NCBI GenBank assembly: GCA_900542735.1 | Contig: UQOS01000036.1 | Location: 1 to 11,237 of the forward strand | Length of the DNA: 11,237 nucleotides | Source: an uncultured Mycoplasmatota bacterium | GTDB lineage: Bacteria; Bacillota_I; Bacilli_A; RF39; UBA660 | Reading direction: 5' to 3' | Shown here: piece by piece, positions 1 to 7,114 of the stretch | Position numbering within the stretch: position 1 is the first letter of the stretch | Layout: each line of letters opens with the position of its first letter | Position numbers and translations under genes: made by a program | Notes under the pieces: model-generated | What the model saw: only the letters and a program-made list of their open reading frames with translations | What the model was told of the DNA's origin: nothing | Databases searched by the model: none

Positions 1-1800
1 AAAATTCTTTAAATAATTATTTGTATTTGGAGTTATTTTTAATAAACTACAGTTACTTGTTCCACTTTTTAAATTTGATGTTTCTTTACTTACTGCTTTT
101 GCACTATATTCTCCTACATTCGTTGGTGGATTATCAAGTACTGCTTCACTACAGCTTGTTCCACTATAATAAATATAACTATACTCTAAATCGACATCAC
201 TTCCATTTGGATTAGTAGCCGTTGCTTCTCCTATTGTGATACCACTTCCAGTTGCTTCTATTGTTTTATCTAATAAACTAATAGTTGGCGTTCCTTTCGT
301 TATAATATGACTACTACATTTATTTCCACTTGCATAGTTACTATTTCCTTTACTTTCTGCTTTGATACTATAAAATCCTACATTTACTGGTAAACTTGTT
401 AATTGTTCTCCTGTACAGTCTGATGAACTATAGTATGTATAAGTAATTTCTGTCTTACTTTCACTTGTTGCAAGATTATGACTAATCTCACTTCCTGTAT
501 AACTTGCATTTTTATTTTCTAATGTGATTACATCTACCTTTTTTGTAATATTATGTTGAATACATTCTGTTTCAGTACTATTTAAATTATCTGTTGCTTT
601 ACTTGTTGCTTTTACATAATATGTTCCTACATTCGTTGGTGCTTCTGTTGGAGTAGTTGCATTAAATGCTGTTGTACAAGTATTATTTGTATAATATTTA
701 TATGTATAATTTAAACTAACGCTACTTTCATTTGGATTCTTTGCTACTACTTCATTTGCTTCTATCTTATTTCCTGTATAAACACTATTTTTCTCTGCTA
801 ATATTAAAGTAGGAATACCTTTTATAATTGTATGACTTACACATACACTTCCACTTTTATAGTTATTATTGCCACTACTTACTGCTTTTACACTATAGTT
901 TCCTGCATTTATTGGTGCATCACTTAATGCTGTTCCACTACAGTTAGTATTTGCATAATAGAAGTAACTGATTTTACTTTCACTTTCACTGGTTGCTTGA
1001 TTTGCTTCTATTTTATTTCCAGTATAACTTTCTATTTTTTCTCTTAATGTTAAAGTATCCTGTTTTTTAGTAATAGTGTGAGTAACACATATACTACTAC
1101 TTGAATAATTATGATTTCCTTTACTTACTGCTTTTACACTATAATTTCCTGCATTTGTTGGTGCAGTAGTTAATGCCGTTCCACTACAGTTGGTATTTGC
1201 ATAATAGAAATAAATAATTTCGCTTCCACTTTCACTTGTTGCTTTATTTGCTACTACTTCTTTTCCATTATATACTACTTCTTTTTTACTTAAAGTAACG
1301 ACATCTTTCTTTTCTGTTATAGTATGTTTTACACAATCTGTAGTCATACTTCCTAATGTCGAAGTTTGAGCACTTGTTGCTTTAACATAATAAGTTCCAA
1401 CCTCTGTTGGTGCTTCTGTTGGTGTTTTTTCATTAAATGCTACACTACAACTATTATCTTTATAATATCTATATGTATAAGCAAGCTCTACACTACTTCC
1501 ATTTGGATTAGTTGCTTCTACTTTATTGGCTTTTATTGGTTTTCCTGTATAAGTAGCAGTTTTTTCTTTTAGTACTAAAGTTGGCACACTTCTTAATATT
1601 GTATGAGTCACACATTTACTCGCACTTAAATAATTAATATTACCTCTACTTACTGCTTTTACACTATAATTACCTGGTTCTATTGGCGCACTATCTAATT
1701 TACTTCCACTACAACTAGTTCCATTATAATAAGTATAAGTAATTAATGTACCACTTTCACTTGTCGCAATATTTGCTTCGATGGGATTTCCGGTATAAGT
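1..1800 (-). repeat. Seven coding Ig-like repeats with a 771-bp super-period
   Basis: The glycine codon of the (T/V)Y(T/N)G-type motif that opens each repeat begins at 1789, 1543, 1264, 1018, 772, 493 and 247, giving residues 238, 320, 413, 495, 577, 670 and 752. The spacings are 246, 279, 246, 246, 279 and 246 nt. Units of 82 residues (type A, with TSES after the opening motif) and 93 residues (type B, with NPNG or NPNE) therefore alternate as A-B-A-A-B-A, a three-unit period of 771 nt. The seventh unit again reads NPNG (type B-like), so the order changes there. Shared core features are YY, a Cys, PT.(V/A)G.Y.(V/A)KA and a second Cys before H.I. Further copies may lie beyond the left edge. 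Confidence 0.85.
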
Positions 1801-2502
1801 TGCTTCTTTTGCTAAAAAATAAATCGTATCGTTTTTAGCAGAATGTAGAGTAAATTTTGCTTTACTAACATTTCCTAAAGTGTTTTTTACCCAAACGTAA
1901 TATTCTCCTTCTTTTTCTGAAGTATAACTTTTTACTACTTTCTTTAAATTACCAATACTGATATAGCTTGGTTCATTTTCTTCAGATTGATTAATTCCAT
2001 AACCTACTACTCCTTGTTCATCTTCCATCGTAATTGTTGCTGTTAATCCATTTGTATCTACATAAATAGTAGCATTTTCACAAGAATTACTTTTCTTATC
2101 TCCACATACTAAACAAGTAAGATAAGAAGAATTATTATCGGTATTATTTCCTATTACAGTAACATAAGATGCTGATGTATCACAGAAACTATTCGTATCA
2201 TATGGATTTTTTATTTGTTCACTATATCCTGCATCAATTAATTCTTTTAAATAAATTTTATCATTTTTTTCTCCATATCCACTATGATTAATACAAAATT
2301 CATTTTTAGAATTACTTAAACAATCTGCATAAGCATTCTTTACATCATTTTGAATCGTGTTTTCTGCTATCTTAAAAGAATCATCTCTAGACTTTTTAAT
2401 ATAACTATAATAAGCCCCTACTGCAATTGCCATTAAAATAGCTAAAAGTATCACTACTGCTAACATTTCAATTAACGTAAATCCTTTTTGATTCTTTCTC
2501 AT
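1..2502 (-). CDS. Prepilin-like protein with tandem Ig-like repeats, C-terminus beyond left edge
   Basis: I read this frame codon by codon: 834 codons, no stop, open at the left edge. The ATG at 2500-2502 has a GGTGAT ribosome site at 2506-2511. The N-terminus, MRKNQKGFTLIEMLAVVI, is a class III (type IV prepilin) signal: basic leader, G7^F8 cleavage site, Glu12 at mature position +5, hydrophobic helix to about residue 32. Residues 33-145 form a pilin-like head with cysteines at 61, 70, 107, 130, 133 and 141. Residues about 150-230 look like a linker or Ig-like domain. At least seven Ig-like repeats (MBG-like in style) follow from about residue 230, each opening with a TYTG-type motif and holding two Cys. 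Processing by a prepilin peptidase and display in a pilus or pseudopilus is inferred from the family; the partner genes are not in the window. The size far exceeds a usual pilin (150-200 residues), suggesting a minor pilin or tip adhesin. The pilin assignment is sure; the adhesin role is a guess. Confidence 0.88.
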   Translation of the reverse strand, partial: MRKNQKGFTLIEMLAVVILLAILMAIAVGAYYSYIKKSRDDSFKIAENTIQNDVKNAYADCLSNSKNEFCINHSGYGEKNDKIYLKELIDAGYSEQIKNPYDTNSFCDTSASYVTVIGNNTDNNSSYLTCLVCGDKKSNSCENATIYVDTNGLTATITMEDEQGVVGYGINQSEENEPSYISIGNLKKVVKSYTSEKEGEYYVWVKNTLGNVSKAKFTLHSAKNDTIYFLAKEATYTGNPIEANIATSESGTLITYTYYNGTSCSGSKLDSAPIEPGNYSVKAVSRGNINYLSASKCVTHTILRSVPTLVLKEKTATYTGKPIKANKVEATNPNGSSVELAYTYRYYKDNSCSVAFNEKTPTEAPTEVGTYYVKATSAQTSTLGSMTTDCVKHTITEKKDVVTLSKKEVVYNGKEVVANKATSESGSEIIYFYYANTNCSGTALTTAPTNAGNYSVKAVSKGNHNYSSSSICVTHTITKKQDTLTLREKIESYTGNKIEANQATSESESKISYFYYANTNCSGTALSDAPINAGNYSVKAVSSGNNNYKSGSVCVSHTIIKGIPTLILAEKNSVYTGNKIEANEVVAKNPNESSVSLNYTYKYYTNNTCTTAFNATTPTEAPTNVGTYYVKATSKATDNLNSTETECIQHNITKKVDVITLENKNASYTGSEISHNLATSESKTEITYTYYSSSDCTGEQLTSLPVNVGFYSIKAESKGNSNYASGNKCSSHIITKGTPTISLLDKTIEATGSGITIGEATATNPNGSDVDLEYSYIYYSGTSCSEAVLDNPPTNVGEYSAKAVSKETSNLKSGTSNCSLLKITPNTNNYLKNF

Positions 2503-2526
2503 TTTATCACCATCTATCCTAATAAT

Positions 2527-2555
2527 ATAATAATTTATTTTATCTCTAAAGTCAA
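2527..2555 (-). promoter_or_regulatory. Sigma-A type promoter of the pilin-like gene
   Basis: On the minus strand TTGACT (2550-2555) is separated by 17 nt from TATTAT (2527-2532); each matches the sigma-A consensus at five of six positions. Predicted transcription starts near 2520, giving a leader of about 18 nt that contains the GGTGAT ribosome site at 2506-2511. This suggests vegetative expression of the pilin-like gene. Confidence 0.65.
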
Positions 2556-2562
2556 AGAATTT

Positions 2563-2591
2563 GTATGTTTTAGCTCATTTTTTCCATAATA
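2563..2591 (+). promoter_or_regulatory. Sigma-G-like (forespore) promoter candidate for the ger operon
   Basis: GTATG (2563-2567) fits the sigma-G -35 pattern gnATR, and CATAATA (2585-2591) fits the -10 pattern cATnnTA, with a 17-nt spacer. Germinant-receptor operons are known to be forespore-expressed under sigma-G in Bacillus, so the context agrees. A caveat is that the predicted start (about 2597-2598) falls on the AGGAGG ribosome site (2597-2602), leaving almost no leader. Confidence 0.45.
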
Positions 2592-2608
2592 AAAAAAGGA
2601 GGTATAAA

Positions 2609-4033
2609 ATGCTAGAAAAATTAAAAAAAGATACTAATTATGCAAGTGATATTATTTATAAAGAAATTAAAATAAATAATAGAAAAATCTATATTGTTTA
2701 TTCAGAAGTTTTATCAAGTGGTGATGATATTAGTAAAGTAATTTTAAAAAATATTAGCTACATTATAGAAGAAAATTTAATTCAAGAAGAAGATCTATAT
2801 TCTTATTTATATAATAACATTCCTTCTCATAATCGTGTAGATATTACTAACTATCAAGACTTCGTATCTAAAATTTTTAATGGATATACCGTTATTTATA
2901 TTAATGATAAAAAAGTATTTGCTTTAGAAACCAAAGCAAAATTAGATAGAGGGATTAATACTGTTGATAGTGAATTATCTATTCGTGGACCAAAAGATAG
3001 TTTTACTGAAAATTTTAATAAAAACTTAGGATTAATTAGAAAACGTATCAAAAGCGAAAACTTATGGGTAGAAGATTTAATAGTAGGAAAAGAAACAAAA
3101 ACCAAAGTTGGTATCTGTTATATGAATAATATTATCAATCAGAAATTATTAGAAAATGTCATTGAAAAACTAAAAAAAATAAATATTGATGGCATCTTAG
3201 ATAGTGGTTATTTAAAAAAATACTTAGTAGAAAAAAATAGTCTTTTTCCTACTATTCAAACAACAGAAAGACCAGACTTAGTAGCTATGGCCCTACTAGA
3301 AGGAAAATGTATAATTATTGTAGACAATAGTCCTTATGTTTTAATCACGCCATGTTTTTTTATTGATTTATTCCATACACCAGATGATTACTACCAAAAA
3401 ACAGTAAATACTACTTTTATTCGTATTATTAGAATATTAGCATTTCTAATTGCTATTTTTATTCCTGCTTATTATATAGCGATTACTACTCATAATCATG
3501 ACTCTGTAACGACTGACTTATTATTAAATTTCTTAGCCCAGCGAAGAACAGTTCCCTTTCCTGCACTAGTTGAAGGATTAATTATGACTATATCGTTTGA
3601 AATTTTAAGAGAAAGTGATATGCGCATGGCATCTACTATGGGTACAGCTGTTTCTATATTAGGTGGATTAGTATTAGGAGATGCAGCAGTTACTGCAGGT
3701 ATTATTTCTCCTATTATGATTATTGTAGTAGCAATAAGCGCAATATCTGGTCTTGCTTTTACTTCTATTGAATTAACATCTGCTATTCGTTTTTATCGTA
3801 TATTATTTATGATTTTAGCTGCTAGTTTAGGTTTTTATGGTATCTTTTTAGGCTTTATTTTACTAATTGCAAAACTTGCTAGTATTACTAGTTTTGATAT
3901 ACCATATCTTGCTCCTTTTGCTCCACTCATCAAAGAAGAACAAAAAGACGCTATCTTAAAAATAAATAATGGAAATAAACTAAAAAAAAGAAATCCCCTT
4001 TTAACTACTAAAAATAAGATTAGAGGTCGATGA
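2609..4033 (+). CDS. gerKA: Spore germinant receptor subunit A (GerA/GerKA family)
   Basis: This 474-residue protein is full length for the GerA family. The ATG at 2609 is chosen because AGGAGG lies at 2597-2602, six nt upstream; the frame also opens at a TTG at 2561, but that reading runs through the promoter and ribosome site. Family signatures seen are IRGPKDSFTE (residues 125-134), an R-K-R-I-K run just after it, TERPD at 219-223 followed by a hydrophobic strand ending in SPYVLI, and FEILRES at 330-336. Several membrane segments follow from about residue 272, with the glycine/alanine-rich GLVLGDAAVTAGIIS stretch. In the family, the A subunit sits in the inner spore membrane with the B and C subunits and answers small-molecule germinants, probably acting in ion release. 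It opens a three-gene operon, ending one base before gerKC. The germinant cannot be read from sequence. Confidence 0.95.
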   Translation: MLEKLKKDTNYASDIIYKEIKINNRKIYIVYSEVLSSGDDISKVILKNISYIIEENLIQEEDLYSYLYNNIPSHNRVDITNYQDFVSKIFNGYTVIYINDKKVFALETKAKLDRGINTVDSELSIRGPKDSFTENFNKNLGLIRKRIKSENLWVEDLIVGKETKTKVGICYMNNIINQKLLENVIEKLKKINIDGILDSGYLKKYLVEKNSLFPTIQTTERPDLVAMALLEGKCIIIVDNSPYVLITPCFFIDLFHTPDDYYQKTVNTTFIRIIRILAFLIAIFIPAYYIAITTHNHDSVTTDLLLNFLAQRRTVPFPALVEGLIMTISFEILRESDMRMASTMGTAVSILGGLVLGDAAVTAGIISPIMIIVVAISAISGLAFTSIELTSAIRFYRILFMILAASLGFYGIFLGFILLIAKLASITSFDIPYLAPFAPLIKEEQKDAILKINNGNKLKKRNPLLTTKNKIRGR

Positions 4034-4034
4034 T

Positions 4035-5027
4035 ATGAAAAAAATTTTAATATTAATACTAGCTATTTTCTGTTTTACAGGTTGCAACTCTTATACTGAA
4101 TTAAACGATTTAAGTATTGTAAGTACCATTGGAATTGATTATCAAGATAATAAATACCTATTAATGATTAGTACTATTGATGGTAAAAAACAGGATAATT
4201 CTATAGAAAAGAAAATTATTACTTATGAAAGTAAAAAAAGTAATCTAGAAGAAGCATTTCAAGAAATCTATTTAAAAAGTGATAAAAAATTATATTTATC
4301 TCACTTAGACTTATTAATCCTAACTAAAAATGCAATTAATCAAAAACTACCTGAAATTATAAATAATTTCTTAGAAAACAATGAATACCGAAATAATTTT
4401 GATGTTGCCTATTTGGATAACTATTCATTAAGTGACTTTAAAGAAGATAATATTTTAGCAGAAACCATTAACAATCTTATAAAAACCAATCAAAAAGAAA
4501 CAGGATTTACAAATACAAAAGATTTTGAAACTTTATTAAAGGAACTTTTAATCGATAAAAACTCATATCTTCCAACCATTACCATAGAAAATAAAGAATT
4601 AACATTAAAAGGATTTACTTTAATTAGAGATTATCAAGTATACAAAGAATTAACACTTGAAGAAAGTATTTTACTAAATATGCTACAAAATAAAATTCAA
4701 AAATCATACTTAAATGATACGAATATTATTGAAAATCAAACTGTGATACGTACTAAAAATAATAAAATTTATTTTAAGTTTTTAACTACTGTTAGTAATA
4801 AATCTAATTATCAAGAAAAAACACGAAAAGAATTAGAAACTTTTTTAAAAACCTTTCAAAGTGATAACTACGATATTTTAAAATTAACAGAAAAGGTACG
4901 CAAAAATAACTATAAATATTATCAAAATACAAAAGATTTACTATTTAAGTTAGAATTTTACTTTGATTTTGATTTAAAAGAAAAGGAAAACTATTTAGAA
5001 AGGAATGATACAAATGAAAAAAAATAA
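4035..5027 (+). CDS. gerKC: Spore germination lipoprotein, receptor subunit C (GerAC/GerKC family)
   Basis: A 330-residue lipoprotein. The N-terminus has a short basic region (K2 K3), a hydrophobic stretch at about 4-14 and a lipobox FTGC with the lipidated Cys at residue 17, so signal peptidase II processing and lipidation are expected. The YTELNDLSIVSTIGID stretch after the Cys is the typical start of the GerAC mature domain, and a lysine-rich C-terminal region follows. It is slightly short for the family (usually about 360-400 residues). The stop of gerKA (4031-4033) is one base away; the ribosome site AGAGGT at 4022-4027 lies inside gerKA. The 3' end overlaps the gerKB start by 14 nt, implying tight co-translation. 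As in the family, it should sit on the outer face of the inner spore membrane with the A and B subunits. Confidence 0.93.
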   Translation: MKKILILILAIFCFTGCNSYTELNDLSIVSTIGIDYQDNKYLLMISTIDGKKQDNSIEKKIITYESKKSNLEEAFQEIYLKSDKKLYLSHLDLLILTKNAINQKLPEIINNFLENNEYRNNFDVAYLDNYSLSDFKEDNILAETINNLIKTNQKETGFTNTKDFETLLKELLIDKNSYLPTITIENKELTLKGFTLIRDYQVYKELTLEESILLNMLQNKIQKSYLNDTNIIENQTVIRTKNNKIYFKFLTTVSNKSNYQEKTRKELETFLKTFQSDNYDILKLTEKVRKNNYKYYQNTKDLLFKLEFYFDFDLKEKENYLERNDTNEKK

Positions 5028-6081
5028 AATTACTTCTTTAGAGTACTCTACTATTACTTTTTTTCTAGTTAATTCTTTTTTAATGAATGTTGGCTTTAAT
5101 ACCTTAACTTCAAAAAGCAAAACTGATTCTATTTTAGATATTATACTAGGTGGGATCTTAATTCTAGCTTTTAGTTTTTTAGTATCTAACTTTCAAAAAA
5201 AAGAAAAAGATAGTATTATCACTATTATAAATAAGAAGATGCCTCTTTTTATTAAGATTATGATAAATGTTTTACTGATTATTATAATTGGTTATGCGTC
5301 TATTTATACTCTAACAAATACTACTAATTTTATTCATTACTATATTTTAAAAGAAGTAAGTAGTATTATTATCATGATAACATTAATCTTAACAGTTACT
5401 TATATTACTTACAAAGGAATTGCTACCATTGGAAAAACTAGTCAAATGTTTTTCTATGTTTACTTTCTAATTTTTATAGTTAGTGCGATTGGCTTAATAA
5501 AATATATGGATTTATCAAATTTAAAACCACTATTTATAACAAATATAAAAAGCCATATAACAACATCTAGTAATTATTTTCTATCTTGTATCATTCCTTT
5601 ATTTTTACTATTAGGAATTTCTCCTAGTCAAGTTGAATGGGAAAATAAAAATAAACACCTACCCTATCTTTTTACTTTATTATCTATTTTATTTACTTTT
5701 ATTACATTAATTTTAATTATTTCTATTTTGGGAATCAAACTTGCTAATATTTACAAGTTTCCTGATATTATTATCTACAAAAAAATATCTTTTTTAAATT
5801 TATTAGAAAGAATTGAAGTAATTTTAGCTTTTAATAATCTTTTAAATAGTATCTTCTTTCTGATTATGGGAACCTACTTTTTAAAAGAAGTTTTATTTCA
5901 AATTGATAAAAAGAAAAAAGAGCATATTATTTTAGCTCTTATTGATATTATATTTTTACTAGTAGGAAACTTTTTAGTAACAAATATTACTTTTTACTTA
6001 TTTTTAAACCTTTTATTTTTATGGATACTAATATCTTTAGTAATTACTTATTATCTACACAAGTATATCCTTCCATCATAA
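5014..6081 (+). CDS. gerKB: Spore germinant receptor subunit B (GerAB/GerKB family, APC-type transporter fold)
   Basis: A 355-residue, highly hydrophobic protein with about ten membrane segments, the usual size for the family. I start it at the ATG at 5014 because AGG (5001-5003) is ten nt upstream; an ATG three codons earlier (5005) is only one nt from that site. The GerB region is recognisable from KFPD (248-251), ISFLNLLERIE (RIE at 266-268) and the following hydrophobic stretch. GerB proteins belong to the amino acid-polyamine-organocation superfamily and bind the germinant in the membrane. The A-C-B gene order matches gerK. Its last 38 nt overlap the end of a converging minus-strand gene, and I see no intrinsic terminator immediately downstream. 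Confidence 0.93.
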   Translation: MKKNKITSLEYSTITFFLVNSFLMNVGFNTLTSKSKTDSILDIILGGILILAFSFLVSNFQKKEKDSIITIINKKMPLFIKIMINVLLIIIIGYASIYTLTNTTNFIHYYILKEVSSIIIMITLILTVTYITYKGIATIGKTSQMFFYVYFLIFIVSAIGLIKYMDLSNLKPLFITNIKSHITTSSNYFLSCIIPLFLLLGISPSQVEWENKNKHLPYLFTLLSILFTFITLILIISILGIKLANIYKFPDIIIYKKISFLNLLERIEVILAFNNLLNSIFFLIMGTYFLKEVLFQIDKKKKEHIILALIDIIFLLVGNFLVTNITFYLFLNLLFLWILISLVITYYLHKYILPS

Positions 6082-6604
6082 GATTACTTTTAATAGTCTC
6101 GATATCAGTATGATATTCATATGTAGTAGTAATAGCAGTAGGATTTTCATCATTTGGTATTGTGATAGTAGTAGGTTTAAATATTTTTAGATTAAATTTT
6201 TCTTGAATTTGAACAGAAGCACTATCATCATCTGGAGTAGCACTATATTCATACCCTGAAATAATACTAAAAGCTGTAACATACTTACCATAGATAGCTT
6301 TTTCTTCTTGATAAACAAGTGGATCTAAATAAGTACGCTTAATACCACGAGTGTAGCTTTCTAGTTTTTGATTTTGATAAGTAAAATTAAGAATAACATC
6401 ATCAGTATATTCTGTACTATCTACTTTAGGATTACTACAAATGGTAGTACCAATAATAACTTCTTCTTTAGGTGGTGCTACAACTTCTTGTTTTGGTAAC
6501 ATTTTACGAAAAACTGGTGGTAAAATAATAATCAAGCTTAAAACGATAATACCTAAAATAGATAAAAGCCAATTCATAACGGTTAATTTTTTATTTTCAT
6601 TCAT
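6044..6604 (-). CDS. Single-pass membrane-anchored extracytoplasmic protein, function unknown
   Basis: A 186-residue protein: short basic N-terminus, one membrane helix at about residues 11-30, then a Pro/Glu-rich linker (about 36-50) and a folded-looking domain that should lie outside the cell. That domain has Cys in TTIC near its start and in YTCV near the C-terminus, which could form a disulfide joining its ends, and many beta-branched residues suggesting a beta-rich fold. The start is supported by AGAGGG (6611-6616) six nt upstream. The layout resembles small YehR/DUF1307-like envelope proteins, but I cannot confirm membership. It converges on gerKB and overlaps it by 38 nt, stop to stop, and has its own promoter candidate. 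Confidence 0.8.
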   Translation of the reverse strand: MNENKKLTVMNWLLSILGIIVLSLIIILPPVFRKMLPKQEVVAPPKEEVIIGTTICSNPKVDSTEYTDDVILNFTYQNQKLESYTRGIKRTYLDPLVYQEEKAIYGKYVTAFSIISGYEYSATPDDDSASVQIQEKFNLKIFKPTTITIPNDENPTAITTTYEYHTDIETIKSNLMMEGYTCVDNK

Positions 6605-6627
6605 TTCAATCCCTCTATTCTAGTAAC

Positions 6628-6636
6628 ATTATATCA
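6628..6636 (-). promoter_or_regulatory. Extended -10 promoter of the anchored-protein gene
   Basis: The minus strand reads TGATATAAT, a TGn plus perfect TATAAT extended -10 element (TATAAT at 6628-6633). No good -35 is seen 17-18 nt upstream, which extended -10 promoters tolerate. Predicted start is about 6621, just ahead of the ribosome site at 6611-6616. Confidence 0.5.
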
Positions 6637-6685
6637 TAATTTTTAGGAAAAGAAAGAATTTTTAATCATGTTTCTAAAAGATATT

Positions 6686-7018
6686 CTAAATAATTTCTAC
6701 TTCTTTTTCTATTACATTTTTCTTCTTTTTATGAATCGTTAATTCTTTATAAGAAGCTATTTTACCCTCTAAATTTTTATAAATGGTATCTGCTACTAAA
6801 AAGCTAAATAATCCTACCCAAACACTTTTTACATAATCAATATCGCTGAATGTCTGTGAAAAAAAGAAGCCTAGTATTAAATTAACAAACAATCCATAGG
6901 TAGTAATACAATAACTACTTTTACAGAATTTTTTAGTTTTTTGAATAAAAATAACAGTAATACTACTACAAGCAGTAGCAATAATTAATAAGTTCTGTAG
7001 TAAAGTCCAATTTAACAT
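6686..7018 (-). CDS. Small three-helix membrane protein, holin-like
   Basis: A 110-residue protein with hydrophobic segments at about residues 5-25, 38-55 and 64-80 and a highly charged, lysine-rich C-terminal tail (HKKKKNVIEKEVE). Size, segment count and charged tail resemble phage-type holins, but other small membrane proteins look alike and no endolysin gene is adjacent. I use the ATG at 7018: a near-perfect extended ribosome site, AAGGTGATC, lies about six nt upstream, whereas the in-frame GTG at 7030 is inside that site. TATAAT at 7043-7048 on the minus strand is a likely -10 without a clear -35. There is no visible terminator before the next minus-strand gene, which starts 82 bases downstream. 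Confidence 0.7.
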   Translation of the reverse strand: MLNWTLLQNLLIIATACSSITVIFIQKTKKFCKSSYCITTYGLFVNLILGFFFSQTFSDIDYVKSVWVGLFSFLVADTIYKNLEGKIASYKELTIHKKKKNVIEKEVEII

Positions 7019-7042
7019 ATATATGATCACCTTCTTTACTGT

Positions 7043-7048
7043 ATTATA
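7043..7048 (-). promoter_or_regulatory. -10 element of the holin-like gene
   Basis: A perfect TATAAT on the minus strand lies 24 nt upstream of the ATG at 7018 and just ahead of the AAGGTGATC ribosome site. No convincing -35 hexamer is found 16-18 nt further upstream, so this is a partial call. Confidence 0.35.
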
Positions 7049-7114
7049 TGAGAAAGTAAAAAAGGCTTTTATTCGGTTTGCCCCATAGATTTAAAATTTT
7101 AGCTAAAACTATTG

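Noticed and set aside
21..1572. Plus-strand open frames of 60-70 codons at 21-215 and 1366-1572
   Set aside because: They are low-complexity (Leu/Tyr or Cys/Ile/Phe) antisense shadows of the continuous minus-strand pilin-like gene and have no ribosome sites.
247..1800. Regular spacing as a CRISPR array
   Set aside because: The repeats are 246-279 nt, diverged, and lie in one open reading frame; they encode protein domains.
2561..2608. TTG at 2561 as the start of gerKA
   Set aside because: It would put 16 unrelated codons over the promoter candidate and the AGGAGG site; ATG at 2609 has ideal spacing.
2896..3105. Minus-strand 69-codon frame inside gerKA
   Set aside because: Antisense to a strongly conserved part of gerKA (IRGPKDSFTE region), with no independent signals.
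6441..6623. Plus-strand 60-codon frame
   Set aside because: Antisense to the N-terminal half of the minus-strand anchored protein, which has a good ribosome site and promoter.
7097..7108. Perfect palindrome TTTTAGCTAAAA as an operator or terminator
   Set aside because: Only 12 bp with no loop or T tract; such A/T palindromes are expected often in this composition and no regulator is nearby.
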